The notes: generated by a model from the sequence alone, not told the origin. 64,000 nt of DNA from Hermatobates lingyangjiaoensis (GCA_026182355.1 JAPFBL010000594.1:1-64000); one strand, 5' to 3'; positions 10,040-20,709 are shown, counted from the stretch's first letter. Program-made: numbers and translations.

Positions 10040-10265
10040 TTAATTTGGTTAAGTTGCATTAGCAGTCCCACAATACATAAAGGCCGAACATTAGTCCTTT
10101 GTGATACCACACAAAGAAAATTGATTCTACATTGGGGAGTTCTAAATTTTGCCTTACTCAAGTGTATTTAGAGTAAGGTTTTTTAACTGTTATTTGACAT
10201 CGTACAGGCTTGGGACCGACGGCTTAACCTCGTCAGATGACTCCATGCGGACTCGATGTCCGATT
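10040..10265 (-). mobile_element. tRNA-derived SINE, truncated
   Basis: Minus-strand copy with GTGTGGTATCACAAAGGAC, TTGAGTAAGGCAAAATTTAG, CTGTACGATGTCAAATAAC and GTCGGTCCCAAGCC. The tRNA-like head is missing. It lies just left of a (CA)n region. Confidence 0.75.
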
Positions 10266-10438
10266 GACATCGTCAATGTCCGGAGACATTGCTCCGGAAA
10301 CCATGCATCATTTTTTGTAGGTTAGCAATTCGTATGCGGCCACTAAGGTTCGCTTTGGAGATGAAGACGGGATATATCGTTGCTGCACTCGCAAGCTTTC
10401 TGGATATCTGTTTATACTATTGGCAGGTTGTTTGTGAC

Positions 10439-10440
10439 AG

Positions 10441-10471
<31 letters not shown>

Positions 10472-10545
10472 CACGCACACACACAGACACACACGCACAC
10501 AAACACACACACACACATACACATACAGGACACACATATACACAC
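10439..10545. repeat. (CA)n microsatellite
   Basis: CA repeats with scattered G, T and A interruptions. The open frames across it are products of the repeat, not genes. Confidence 0.95.
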
Positions 10546-10549
10546 CAAT

Positions 10550-11520
10550 TTTCAAAAACTATTTTATTTTTCATTTGTTCATACCACAAAAATTTATTTC
10601 TATTGAAAATATTATAGTAAGATGTTGACCCAAACACATACATAACATATCAATTTATATTTTATACAGAAAGTAGAAAAAGAATAATTAATATCAATGA
10701 CAAAAACTAATAAACTAATGAATTTAATTAATACTAAAATAATGTCTAAAAATAATTATTTAGATTGGAATTGGAATGGAGTGAGAATACAGTTATTTTA
10801 AAGCACGCATATTCTCAGAACCTCAGAGGTTAGTACCCCTTCTATTAGTACATAAATCCCTCACACCTCGTGAATCGGTCTTGTAGTTACCAAACCGGTT
10901 TTACACGTTGTGCACTTTCAAGTAGAACATAGAGTATGTTTACTCAAAGAAGTGATAAAAAAAAATCAATGACTTAAGATTGGTAATCTTATCTAATAAT
11001 AAGCGACTTTATTCTAAATATGAGAAATTAGTCCCTTGGCCGGCTAATATCTACAGGAGTATTTATTGTGTTATTGACCTTTTTTTTTCTTGTTTTGCTT
11101 CTAGAGTCCTTTCCAGATGAATACCAGTTCTTTGAAAGGTTTTTTTTTTTTGTTTTACAGAAGTGCAAAGCAGGAGTTTAAATCTATGGATTTACAATGT
11201 AAGGTAGGATGCATTAGTGCAATTATTGTTAGAGGGGGGATTAAAGTAAAGTGAAGAGATACTGTTGACTTGAAGCGAATGAATATAATTTACATAGTAT
11301 GTAGATTTTATGATAAATCTTGAAAAAAGGAAAATATATAGAAAAAAAAGGAGTTCTGTCTGGAGGCGCTCAATAATTCCAGACAGCAGAGTGTGGGTGG
11401 GGGCAATAGAGGGAACTTGAATAAAACAATTTACTTCCTTTCTTGTTTCTAAGAACAAATCGGGCTCTTAAAGCTCCCTGTAAGATAAATCTCATTTGCA
11501 TAAGCCAATGATTTTCTATT
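10550..11520. other. AT-rich stretch, nothing recognised
   Basis: Contains poly-T and poly-A runs and a short inverted repeat (GAGTTCTGTCTGGA / TCCAGACAG, 11350-11388). No supported gene. Confidence 0.4.
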
Positions 11521-11531
11521 CCTATCGTTGG

Positions 11532-11572
11532 GGATATATATATAGATATATATATATATATATATATATATT
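11532..11572. repeat. (TA)n microsatellite
   Basis: TA tract with one GA interruption. No family A-F end is recognised beside it. Confidence 0.9.
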
Positions 11573-11579
11573 GGAAAAT

Positions 11580-12150
11580 GCCAGTCAAGTCTAGATCGTT
11601 CAACATGCCGGTTTGTCCTTGGAATAAATTTGTTTTTACTCTAACTGGTTAGTAATGGTTTTAATGAACCGATTGTACTAAGAAAAGGTAACTGCTATGC
11701 TACAAACATCGGCAACATTTGAAGACAAACAAGTTATGGTTATTACTTTGTAATATAGAATATTATTGTAGTAATTAGCAGAACACGAACTGTGAACGGC
11801 AACAGATCAATCAAATGCAATCAAGTAGTTTACTACTTCAAATGAATATTCAATAATTATTTATCAAAATAATAAATTAGTCTGTTTTGCAAAGGAGTTG
11901 CACTCTTAATGGTCATATAGTTTGACATATTAACTCAAATTCATAAAAATTAGAGTTAAAGTTAGTAATAATTGTTCCTCTACTCTGTCTGTTACTTTCC
12001 TAAATATTTGAACTTATATATATATTTATATATATAATATATATTTTTATTTATTTACTTTCATATATTAGGATTCAAATTTTTTATTTATTTTTACGAA
12101 TTTTGTTTTCAATCTTATGGTTTGTTTAATATCCGTGAATTTTAGTATTT
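11580..12150. other. AT-rich stretch, nothing recognised
   Basis: No coding or repeat signal apart from short TA/TTTA runs near 12015-12050. Confidence 0.4.
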
Positions 12151-12151
12151 T

Positions 12152-12768
12152 GGTCACCTAGTATTTGCGTGAAATTGTTGACGATTAATTAAAGGGGTGC
12201 TTCATGATTTTCATGGTTCATAATTTGCATTTGGTTTAATTTTCTTTAAAAAAACAAGGTCCGGGGGGTTTTCTTCCATGTTTCGGAGGTGTGTTAGCGA
12301 TGGCTCCTGCTGCAAGTGCAAGTCGTCGTGAGATTTCGATGTTACCGATTATTTTAATTGTCTAGGAGTCACAATCTCCGTATTGCAGTTATATTATATA
12401 TGACATTGGCCTTTTGTATCTCCGGGATGACTTGATAATGAAAAACAGCAGATGCTCATCCCGGAGATAAAAAAGGCCAATGTCATTATGATATAACTGC
12501 AATATCGGAGATTTGATTTAACAATTCAAAATATTCGGTATGAATCGACCACACTCTCGACGATGACAATGCACTTGCAAGCAGGGCCATCGCTAGAACA
12601 CTCGAGGAACATGAAGGGAAAATCCCCGCCAGGACCTTGTTCAAAACACCATCATTTTAAAGAAAATTAATGATCCAGCAGACTGAAATATATGAAGCCC
12701 ATGAAAATCATTGAAAAAAACCCATTAATTAATCGTCAAAACGGGGGTTCACGCATGAGTATGGTGCC
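12152..12768. repeat. long imperfect palindrome (foldback)
   Basis: The left arm (about 12152-12420) and right arm (about 12445-12768) are inverted copies with indels. Near the centre, GACATTGGCCTTTTGTATCT faces AGATAAAAAAGGCCAATGTC. Near the ends, TGACGATTAATTAA faces TTAATTAATCGTCA, and GCGTGAA faces TTCACGC. No ORF or ribozyme-like core was found. Arm divergence is higher than in the PLE palindromes, so it is older or from another element class. Confidence 0.75.
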
Positions 12769-12891
12769 AAACCAGCTTCGCCAAGCCAAACTCATAGGCC
12801 AGATTTTCAAAACAGCAACACCTTAAATTGTATTGAGGGAAAAATGTCGTAGGAAGAATACAATGAAGAAAAATAAGCTCTGACACTCTAG

Positions 12892-12892
12892 T

Positions 12893-12924
<32 letters not shown>
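12892..12924. repeat. (TA)n microsatellite
   Basis: TA tract forming the outer edge of a family A end. Confidence 0.9.
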
Positions 12925-13197
12925 CAATGATCAAACCACAATAAGAAATGGGAAAAGAAGACTAAGATCTTTCAACCGTAACAAGCGGTCTTCGTCAGAG
13001 TCAAAAACCCAACTGAGTTGGGTTTTTGATAAACAATAAATCAATGAGCAAACCATAATATGAAATATGGAAAAAAGAGACAACAACAAGCGGTCTGAAA
13101 CAACTTGTTACGGTTGAAAGATCTTAGTCTTCTTTTCCCATTTCTTATTGTGGTTTAATCATTGATTGTTATTTCACGTGTTTATGTGAAATCTTTT
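12925..13197. mobile_element. PLE-type ends, family A, inverted pair
   Basis: A complete minus-strand end (12925-13016, core 12960-13002) meets a plus-strand end that begins with the same GTTGGGTTTTTGA but then holds a scrambled segment (13030-13090, containing a partial inverted copy AATCAATGAGCAAACCATAA). It resumes at 13095 with ACTTGTTACGGTTGAAAG and runs to TGTGAAATCTTT. The plus copy lacks the CTGACGA box. Confidence 0.75.
12960..13002 (-). ncRNA. hammerhead-like motif, family A
   Basis: Complete set: GACT, CTGACGA, extra A, GACCG/CGGTT with loop CTTGTTA, GAA, AGATCT, T, AGTC. Confidence 0.65.
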
Positions 13198-13228
13198 TAT
13201 ATATATATATATCCTTTTTTTTAATATA

Positions 13229-13402
13229 TATATTAGTGTATATTGGCAGCAGATTCTCTTGTAAACATATTTTATTAAAATAGACAGCAGCTGCCGCATT
13301 CACAACCTTTTTGTTGGTGTTTTCTAGTTTTCTAACTAGTTTTCTTTGGTAGGGAGTTACCCTACGAAAGTTATTCTTCACGAATTCACTAGTTTCCTTC
13401 AT
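13229..13402 (-). pseudogene. PLE ORF N-terminal fragment
   Basis: Minus strand from ATG at 13402: MKETSEFVKNNFRRVTPYQR, then KLVRKLENTNKKVVNA, AAAVYFNKICLQENLLPIYT, then AT-rich repeat. It aligns with 6197-6345, 8134-8255 and 8040-8099 and thereby links their partial pieces into one order: basic helix, AV-FN-IC, LLP-YT. It is truncated at a TA-rich tract. Confidence 0.6.
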
Positions 13403-13492
13403 GAAATCACTACCAAAGAAAACTAGTTAAAAAACTAGAAAACACCAGCAAAGAGGTCGTGAATGCGGAATCTGCCGTCTACTTTAATAATA
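13403..13492 (+). pseudogene. PLE ORF N-terminal fragment, inverted partner
   Basis: A plus-strand inverted copy of the left neighbour: LVKKLENTSKEVVNAESAVY, FNN, then (TA)n. A stop codon (TAA) precedes it. The two fragments form a palindrome centred near 13390-13405. The copies differ at many codons yet keep the frame, so they diverged as coding sequences before being joined, or come from different elements. Confidence 0.55.
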
Positions 13493-13494
13493 TA

Positions 13495-13605
13495 TGTATA
13501 TATATACATATATATAATATATATCAATCCAATGTTAGATCATTGATTGTTATTTCACGTGTTTATGTGAAATCTTTTTATATAATATATATAGACAAAC
13601 TATGA
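13495..13605 (+). mobile_element. (TA)n tracts and truncated family A tail
   Basis: TA tract 13489-13525, then GATCATTGATTGTTATTTCA and CGTGTTTATGTGAAATCTTT (13542-13577), then TA again. Only the outer tail of a family A end is present. Confidence 0.65.
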
Positions 13606-14114
13606 ATGATATTTATCGAAAGAGAAATGACACAGAATAATATAGATAATTTGATTTGTGTAAACTTAACTGATAAATGAAGACTGATTTAGAAAGGAAA
13701 TAAAGTGAAACATTATTAAATAAAGCCAGCAATGTGGAATATTTGAAGAAAGCTCTAGGAGTTGGTTGAGGACAAGAGGAGAAATGTCAATAGAGATGAT
13801 ATCTGAGGTAATGGTTTTGAGTCATTGACAAGAGACCCAATACCAACCAGTCTCTGCCTCGCTGCTTTTACAAACATATTTCGATAAGATATCAAATCGT
13901 CAATAAAAACCAGAACAAATTCAAATTCACTTAACTGAATTCTCAATATACTATTATCTGAAAACTTAACAGTGAATTTGCCAATACCTATATGATGCCA
14001 GCACTTTGATTATAATTAGAAATTATAAATACGTATATTCATAATTAATTAAAGTTATTTTTTATTGGTGAGTAATATGAGTTTGAAATACATTTCACAC
14101 CCATAACAGCATTG

Positions 14115-14788
14115 AACTAGGGTAGTGTTTCCCAAAGTGGGCTGTACCGCCCCCCCGAGGTGGTTAGAATTTCACCGAATTTCACTAGGTCATTACTTAT
14201 GCCAGGTGCAAAACTACCGAAACTCTTGAGGATGGCCGTATAAGGTGGACTGACCACAGTATCTTTTTACTTGAAATGCAAACCAAGTTGTACCCATTTC
14301 CTTATATCTTTGATAATGTATGATATTCTAGAACAGTGTTTCCCAAAGTGGGCTGCACCGCCCCCCTGCTTTGAATCGGGGCGCGGGGGGGGGGGGCGGT
14401 TATGCAAAAAGGAGCGAGGATTCTATTTCCATAAATTGAAAATGTTCATGCAATATAATTTCTAAATTTAAGTGAAAACACGATATGTAAACTTCTAGGA
14501 AACGGTTTCTTAAAATTATTTGTTTTGATAATTCATTTTTATGTTAAAAGTATATTCTCACCTAAGTTTCTTTTATTGTGTATTAATTATTTTGTATAAA
14601 TATCTTTAAGCAATACATCAAATAAATAGGATAGGATTCTAAATAAATATGCGGGTAGTAATTATTTTAATTTCATTGTTAAAATGTCACTCATTTGGTT
14701 ATTTAGTCTAGGAATCTGATTATTATTCAAGGTTTATGGACCCAAGGGGGCGGTCACTCGAAAAAGTTTGGGAAACACTGAACTGTGG
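14115..14788. mobile_element. composite hAT-type non-autonomous element
   Basis: Left end TAGTGTTTCCCAAAGTGGGC at 14123, right end TTTGGGAAACACTG at 14780. Flanks AACTAGGG (14115-14122) and AACTGTGG (14781-14788) look like an 8-bp target duplication with two changes. A second left end (CAGTGTTTCCCAAAG) lies inside at 14336. The DNA between the two left ends (about 14176-14335) is the same sequence that flanks the simple element at 39076-39516, including its TTCTAGAA target site. So the element appears to have carried neighbouring DNA along. Confidence 0.75.
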
Positions 14789-15022
14789 CATCAGCATTGT
14801 AGGTATAAGTCCATTCCTTTAAACAAAAATAAATAAATAAAATATTTGTAAGGCTTTACATGTAGTCTGCTTGAAATACTGTTCCTCTCAAAACCTTTTT
14901 TCTTCTTTCCCCTCATGACAGTTAATCTATCTGAGCTTCATTTGCCCCATTATAGTATTTTACTCTGTGTTTTATATAAGCAAAAATTTATACTCGCTTT
15001 AACTGTCGTTTATTTAGTCTAA

Positions 15023-15230
15023 ATGGTCTTGAAACAGGTAAGGATGATTAAAAATTCAGAATATAAATACACACACACACACACAGTCATATTTTATATA
15101 TCGAATATCATTTATATATCGAAACATCCCTTTCTGGGCATTTGTCCTTTCCTGCACTATCACCCTTTTAAGATACCACTCTTCCCTCCCACTCTTTTCA
15201 ACCTCTCACGAGATGTTTTCTGCATCTGGT
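15023..15230 (+). mobile_element. family A upstream region
   Basis: From about 15119 the sequence (ACATCCCTTTCTGGGCATTT, ATACCACTCTTCCCTCCCAC, GATGTTTTCTGCATCTGG) matches the region upstream of the A end at 49540-49655. It therefore belongs to the same element family, internal to the ribozyme. A (CA)n run is at 15069-15084. The frame is open for about 118 codons but crosses the ribozyme and (TA)n, so I do not call it a gene. Confidence 0.6.
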
Positions 15231-15321
15231 GTTTCAGTTGGGTTTTTGACTCTCACAAAGACCGCTTGTTATGGTTGAAAGATCTTAGTCATGTTTTCCA
15301 ATTTCATATTGTCGTTTGGTC

Positions 15322-15322
<1 letters not shown>
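15231..15322 (+). mobile_element. PLE-type end, family A, mutated core
   Basis: The core at 15248-15290 reads GACT, CTCACAA (instead of CTGACGA), AGACCG, loop, TGGTT, GAA, AGATCT, T, AGTC. The catalytic box is mutated. It is followed by (TA)n at 15323-15353. Confidence 0.7.
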
Positions 15323-15355
<33 letters not shown>

Positions 15356-15419
15356 ATTTCACATAAATACGTGAAATAACAATCAATGATCAAACTACAA
15401 TAAGAAATTGGGAAAACAA

Positions 15420-15462
15420 GACTAAGATCTTTCAACCGTAACAAGCGGTCTTCGTCAGAGTC
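15420..15462 (-). ncRNA. hammerhead-like motif, family A
   Basis: Complete family A set on the minus strand; see 441-485 for the order of parts. Confidence 0.65.
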
Positions 15463-15506
15463 AAAAACCCAACTGACTCTGACAAAAACCCCTTAGTTGG
15501 GTTTTT

Positions 15507-15549
15507 GACTCTGACGAAGACCGCTTGTTACGGTTGAAAGATCTTAGTC
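15507..15549 (+). ncRNA. hammerhead-like motif, family A
   Basis: Complete family A set: GACT, CTGACGA, extra A, GACCG/CGGTT, GAA, AGATCT, T, AGTC. Confidence 0.65.
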
Positions 15550-15609
15550 TTGTTTTCCCATTTTCTTATTGTGGTTTGATCATATATATATATATATATA
15601 TAACAAGTT

Positions 15610-15960
15610 CCACAATAATCACGTGAAATAATGAAATTGAGATACCTGAAATATTATAACCTGAATAAAACTGGGTTACCTGGAATTTAATTACCAGGTG
15701 ATATTAATTCACTTGACAATTCTCACTTGGGTGGGACTTGAAGTCGGATTACCTGAAATTTAATTACCAGCTAATATTAATAATTTCAGAATAATTATTC
15801 TTACTTGTGTGTTACCTGAAAACACAAGATGTGTTACCTTAAATTGAGTTACCTGAACTTTAATACCCACTAATATTCATTTCAAAATGATTATTCTCAC
15901 TTGTGTGGAACTTGAAATCGAGTTACCCAAAATTTAACTACCTGAGTAATATCCATTACA
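15610..15960. repeat. short diffuse tandem repeat
   Basis: Words such as GAGTTACCTGAAATTTAATTA, read as GTTACCTGAA, TTTAATTACC and ATTATTCTCACTTGTGTG, recur about every 80-90 bp in four degenerate copies between 15630 and 15955. Copies are too diverged to fix a period. Confidence 0.55.
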
Positions 15961-15961
15961 G

Positions 15962-16145
15962 TCCGGGGTTCTATCCCCACCTGGTCATCGATTTATTCAG
16001 AATACATCTGAGCACGCCGTCCCTCGGAGAGGACAGTAAGCCGTCGGTCTCCAGCCTGTACGTCAGGTACTCGTTAAAGATCTCAATTCGAAATGCACTT
16101 GAGTTAGGCGAAATTTAGGATTCTCAATGTAGAATCTGTAGAATA
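15962..16145 (+). mobile_element. tRNA-derived SINE, 5' and 3' truncated
   Basis: Begins in the B box (GGGTTCTATCCCCACCTGG). The body follows with GAGCACGCCGTCCCTCGGAG, AAGCCGTCGGTCT, ACTCGTTAAAGATC and TTAGGCGAAATTTAGGA. No pentamer tail. Confidence 0.75.
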
Positions 16146-16249
16146 CCGATCAAACAAAAAGCCGGTAAACGGCCGACCTTGTCACCCGCAAGGGGATCGG
16201 TTTAAACAATAAAAAAAAAATAATAATATTCATTATAGAATGAATGTCC

Positions 16250-16465
16250 TAAATATTAAAGTTGTGTTTAGTTGGATGCCAGAGATAGGGAAGGGTTGAT
16301 TTTTCGAAAAGACTTACATCAAGGTCTCAATTATTTGGCGGTCGTATCTCGAAGGGAGATCGGGGGAGTCGTGAGCCCTTAGCCAATGGGGTGTCTTGTT
16401 TGTTTTAAGGGCACACTCAAAACAATCCACCAAAACCGTCCTTTTCAACACCCTGGACAAACAAA
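16250..16465. other. GC-richer island with G-to-C skew switch
   Basis: G-rich left (GAAGGGAGATCGGGGGAGTC) and C-rich right (AATCCACCAAAACCGTCC). No coding or repeat match visible. Confidence 0.4.
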
Positions 16466-17990
16466 CAGCTTTCACTCTTCTGATAAGCAATTTATGTTTT
16501 ATAAAAAGAAAAGATCAAAACCGCTAAATATATCGTGTATTTTTAGTTTTTTTATTTACACTTAAGGATAAATGTTTAAATTTGGCGAAAGTCAAAGGAA
16601 ACAGTTTCCACATAGAAGAAATTTTATAAAAACAATTTTAGAAATATATAGAAAAACCAACTTAGTATTTCTATGTATTGCAACAAAATATAGATTTTAA
16701 GCTTGACTCTCAGTTGAATTTTTAAGAGACCTAAAACAAGGTGAAAGTTTATCACAGAAGTGATACTAATATACAAAATATATTTGATATTTTAGAATAT
16801 TTATATATAAAATATAGATGCATTATTTAATCAGGATTCGGTTAATTTTGAAGGTTTAAAAAATCAAACTCTCGTTGCCGACTTTTCGGTTTTATTTATA
16901 ACCTTTTCCATACGCAGAAGTAAGACTTTTTTGAATAATAAAATTAAATTTATATTATTTAAAGTAACTAACAATGTTTACTGGTCTAAAGTTTCAACTT
17001 TGGGTGATATTTTAAAATATTCTTACACCTTATATTTTTTTTTTAAATTTCAATAGCTTTAGTATTGAAATCATTAAATTATACGTATATACAAAGAAAA
17101 CAAAAAATAAAATAAACAGATAAGTTATAGATAATGCAGCTGTAGAGTATAGTGTTATTTTTTTTTGTGTTGGACTTCATGAATTAATTTATACCAGTCA
17201 CCCAATCGTGTATAATGGCTTCGAAGTTAGGGTCCCCCCCCCCCCCCCTGTCTTAACTCTTTTATTTCAGCACAGTAAGTCAACACGATATTACTTAAAG
17301 ACCCAATAAATCGCTTACCTCGTAACAACAAATTTTTCCTCCGCCTTAGAAACGGAGACTGGTTTTTTTCTCTAATTTATTTCGCAGATAGATTAAACTT
17401 TAATAAGAGGCTCCTTTCTAATAAGTATATTAAATTGAAATTAAGAAGTTAATCATAACTCATCAAGTAATATAAGTCTTAACAGAATCTCTTCTTTTTT
17501 GCACGATGCTAATTTTAATGTAGTTATTTAAATCAATCAAATATATGAAATTTAACATCTTTTAGTTGTTTTTTCTTCCTTTAATTTTTACTTATTCATT
17601 GCAATTAAGCATATTTAGATATGATAAAATTATAGCTCTAATATAGAAATTTAAATTTATTTTAAATTTATTCAAATATTCAAGATTTATTCAGAGCATT
17701 ATTATTAAAAGTTAAATTATTATACTATCAAATGCAATCTATAACATGTTGTAGTACACATGCACCCGGTAGTTTTTTTCTTTTGGTACATGCAAGTAAT
17801 GAGTAAAACAAGTGTATATATAAGCATGCAAAAAAAGTCATTTCCATATGTTCTATGTATAAATGTTTGCATAATAACTTGGTTTGTTAGTTTTTCATTG
17901 CCTACTCTTTCAGCCTTTCAGCTTTTAGTGCTATTCTAGCGGCGATAAGTGTAGCTCATTTATTATTTGGCACCCATTTTAGTAATGAGT
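16466..17990. other. AT-rich stretch with one family G end
   Basis: Apart from a family G piece at 16855-16912 (minus; hairpin GGTT...AACC then CCGAAAAGTC) and a C homopolymer near 17235, this 1.5 kb shows no gene or repeat I recognise. Confidence 0.4.
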
Positions 17991-17994
17991 ATAC

Positions 17995-18305
17995 CTTGTA
18001 AATGGCTTGGTTCTATATTGGCAGTTCTAAATTTTGGCTAACTGATGTGAATTTAGAGGTGACATCGTACAGGCACGGGACCGATGAATGTAAAAAATAT
18101 ACATATGTATTTCAATCTGTATTTATTCAAATATACAAGAGTTATGTTGTTCATTTACGTTGTACCTTTCCGAAGGAAGATATTTTCACTTCCCTGCATG
18201 AAAAGATGAGGTCAGGGTGGGAATAGAATCCAGGATTAAACGAGTTCTTAGGGGAGCACACGAATCACTGAGCCACGCTGCTCATAAAACTCATAGAACT
18301 TATAA
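17995..18305 (-). mobile_element. chimeric SINE with a different tRNA-like head
   Basis: The left part (17995-18088, minus) is the common SINE body: CGGTCCCGTGCCTGTACGAT and TTAGCCAAAATTTAGAACT. The right part holds another tRNA-like head on the minus strand, with an A-box-like TGGCTCAGTGA (18265-18275) and a B-box-like GGATTCTATTCCC (18219-18231), about 35 nt apart. About 130 bp of unrelated sequence lies between head and body. Either two SINEs overlap or a recombinant SINE exists. Confidence 0.55.
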
Positions 18306-18679
18306 AAACAAAAACAATATCAGAATCTTTACGACATTAAGGAGTATACAAATGGCCGCTATCAATCATTCAGATCTTGTCTTTACTTTGTCTCTGCGTG
18401 CTTTTCACCTATCTATAATAAAATGCCGTAGGTTTGCAAAGCATTGAGAACATTTTGACGTTATGAGTGTCTTAGTGCCTATACACTGACTATCTGAGAT
18501 AGGTTTTAGAAAGGTTCGTAAATATTCAGAAGATCATGATGTTATCAGTATAAGAGTGACTGTGCCTTACCTGTAATAGGTTTAATTTTGATATTAAATA
18601 GGGATACCTTGGTGTATTTTTTTTTTTTGCATTTAAAGTCAGTCCTTCGATGCTGCTACCCCGAGGGAATATTATATTT

Positions 18680-18852
18680 CCTATTGATTCTACATTGGTA
18701 GTCCTAAATTTTTGCGTTTAACTCAAATGTATTAAGAGCAGGGATATATAACGACATCGTACAGGCTCGGAACGGACGGTTTTAGCATCTTCTCCGAGGG
18801 ACGACGTGCTCAGATTTACTCATCTCCCATGAAGACCACGGTGGGGATACTG
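18680..18852 (-). mobile_element. tRNA-derived SINE, truncated
   Basis: Minus strand body with GAGCACGTCGTCCCTCGGAG, CGTCCGTTCCGAGCCTGTAC and the GATTCTACATTGG complement. The head beyond the B box is missing. Confidence 0.75.
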
Positions 18853-19089
18853 TAGCAGGGCTGCCCCCTTCCCTCCACAAATTTACAACTTCAGATGATA
18901 CGACTGTTCTTTATTATATATCCGGTTGTGAAACATCTCCATGACCCATACATCAAATATTATTATAACATCATATCATACATCATTTATATGATTATAA
19001 TGTTTTATATCATGATATAAAAAAACATGACTTTAAGTCAGATAAATGAGTCTCAATTTTTTATTTTAAAATATGACTACCTGCTTTAA

Positions 19090-19265
19090 GTGCTAGGTAG
19101 CCCAGTGGCTTGCCTGTTCGCTCCACGACTACATACCTTAACCGTCAACTTTGTATGTAGGAGTTGAAAAAAATTTGACACTCTTGCATACTGTGATATG
19201 GGTTTGAATTCCTTACTCCATGGGTGACCTCTGTGTGACCCACACTTTGAATTTTGATATTAAAT
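19090..19265 (+). mobile_element. possible third tRNA-like SINE head
   Basis: GGTAGCCCAGTGGC resembles an A box and ATGGGTTTGAATTCC a B box, but they are about 100 nt apart. The intervening piece carries an inverted repeat (CTACATAC/GTATGTAG) that may be an insertion. Only one copy is seen, so identity is uncertain. Confidence 0.3.
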
Positions 19266-19733
19266 GCAATTAATAACCACCATAGCCAATATGCTTAACA
19301 AAAAAAAATACAACAATAATGAACAAAGATAGAGTTTTTTTTATTTTTTTGATTTTTAAGTGAAATAAATGTCGCTAGGTCAAAATGACTGATAAAAATA
19401 GAAAGGCATTTTATAGATTTATCCAATTAAGGAAGTCCTTGACACAGAGTGACACTTAGGGGTTTAGTTAAGGAACTGGGAGGCAAATACCATTATTAAG
19501 CAGAGAGGCTAAATTAAATCATGCGGAACCCCCTTTAATCCAGACTCCAAACACAACTACTTTGAAAGCTTTAACTTCTTTTAGAATGTCTTTAAATAGA
19601 AAACACATTTCATTTTCTTTATTATTGCACGTTTATATTTCTTACCAACTGTCATACTCTTGTTAAATACACAAGTTCTCTTTGAATACCGATGTTCAGG
19701 AACATTAGGTTTATTTAGAAATTGGTTGGGTGG

Positions 19734-20445
19734 TTATAGGTCAGTTATTCTCAAAGGGATCCATATGGACCCCCTGGGGGTCTATGGTACTTCATGGGGA
19801 GTCTATGATCACCAAGGGGTCTATTGGGGGTCTATGGATGTCTCTTTAGTAAAAAATAAATTTATAACTAAAAAATAGAAATAATAAAAATAAATGAATA
19901 AATAAATAAATAAAATGAACATAATAATATTAATAATAATAAATGAAATAATATTTATAAATGAATATTAAGGTATTCGTATTGTAATAAAAATAATAAG
20001 TTAATATAAACTAGATTTGGGGAGGAAGTGAGCATGAGTAATGAAAAAGTATGTTTTGATGACATAGAAAAATGTCCAATGTTTTGATATGAGAGTTTAA
20101 TTCCGAAATTAGAACCCCCCACCATACCACCTACTAGAGTTGGGAATCAGTCGATTGAAATTACGGTAATATTGTTTGTTTTATTTATTATTATTATGGT
20201 TTCCATGGACTTTAAAATATAGATATAATTATTGATATTTCAGTTTCTTTCTTCTTTACAATTTCCCCTCATTTTCCTATTACTATGTGTTTTAAAATGA
20301 GTCGTCTGTGGTAGCCATTGCACACACGCACTCACAATTAGATGTATATATTTATATATATTCCTTACGTAGGGGGTCTATGAAAAAAATAAAACTCCTA
20401 CAGGGGGTCTATGGAAGAAAAAGTTTGAGAACCCCTGTTATAGGT
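19734..20445. mobile_element. hAT-type MITE with 8-bp target duplication
   Basis: Element 19742-20437, ends CAGTTATTCTCAAA and TTTGAGAACCCCTG, flanked by a perfect TTATAGGT duplication (19734-19741 and 20438-20445). Subterminal GGGGGTCTATGG words occur several times near both ends. The internal part is AT-rich with no transposase. The 8-bp duplication and CAG/CTG ends fit the hAT superfamily. Confidence 0.85.
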
Positions 20446-20531
20446 GGATGGTGGCAAAACCATGCCGAAAGAAGTGTTTTAAATCCAGACCAAAATCCTA
20501 AAAAATTCTTAAAATTTTATATATATATATA

Positions 20532-20709
20532 TCAATGATCAAACCACAATATGAAATGTGAAAACAAGACTAAGATCTTTCAACCATTACAAGCGGTCTT
20601 CATCAAAGTCAAAAACCGAACAGTTGGGTATTTGACTCTGACGAAGATCGCTTGTTACGGTTGAAAGATCTTAGTCTTTTTTCCCCATTTCATATTGTAG
20701 TTTGATCAT
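20532..20709. mobile_element. PLE-type ends, family A, head-to-head pair
   Basis: Minus-strand end (core 20568-20610, box changed to TTGATGA, helix II broken) and plus-strand end (core 20634-20676, complete, with GATCG/CGGTT wobble) joined at a shared GTTGGG. Bounded by (TA)n at 20517-20533 and a short TATATAT after 20707. Confidence 0.8.
20634..20676 (+). ncRNA. hammerhead-like motif, family A
   Basis: GACT, CTGACGA, extra A, GATCG/CGGTT, GAA, AGATCT, T, AGTC. Confidence 0.6.

Larger units (their letters stand above)
15354..15582. mobile_element. PLE-type ends, family A, head-to-head pair
   Basis: A minus-strand end (15354-15474) and a plus-strand end (15494-15582) share their TTGGGTTTTTGACTCTGAC starts and are separated by about 20 bp. 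Both have intact motif sets. (TA)n lies on both outer sides. Confidence 0.8.

Noticed and set aside
10289..10643. Frames with His-Thr or Cys-Val runs
   Set aside because: Translation of (CA)n; also at 28027-28331 and 35221-35574.
15023..15379. 118-codon ORF
   Set aside because: It crosses the family A ribozyme-like core and a TA microsatellite, so it is a chance frame within a mobile element.
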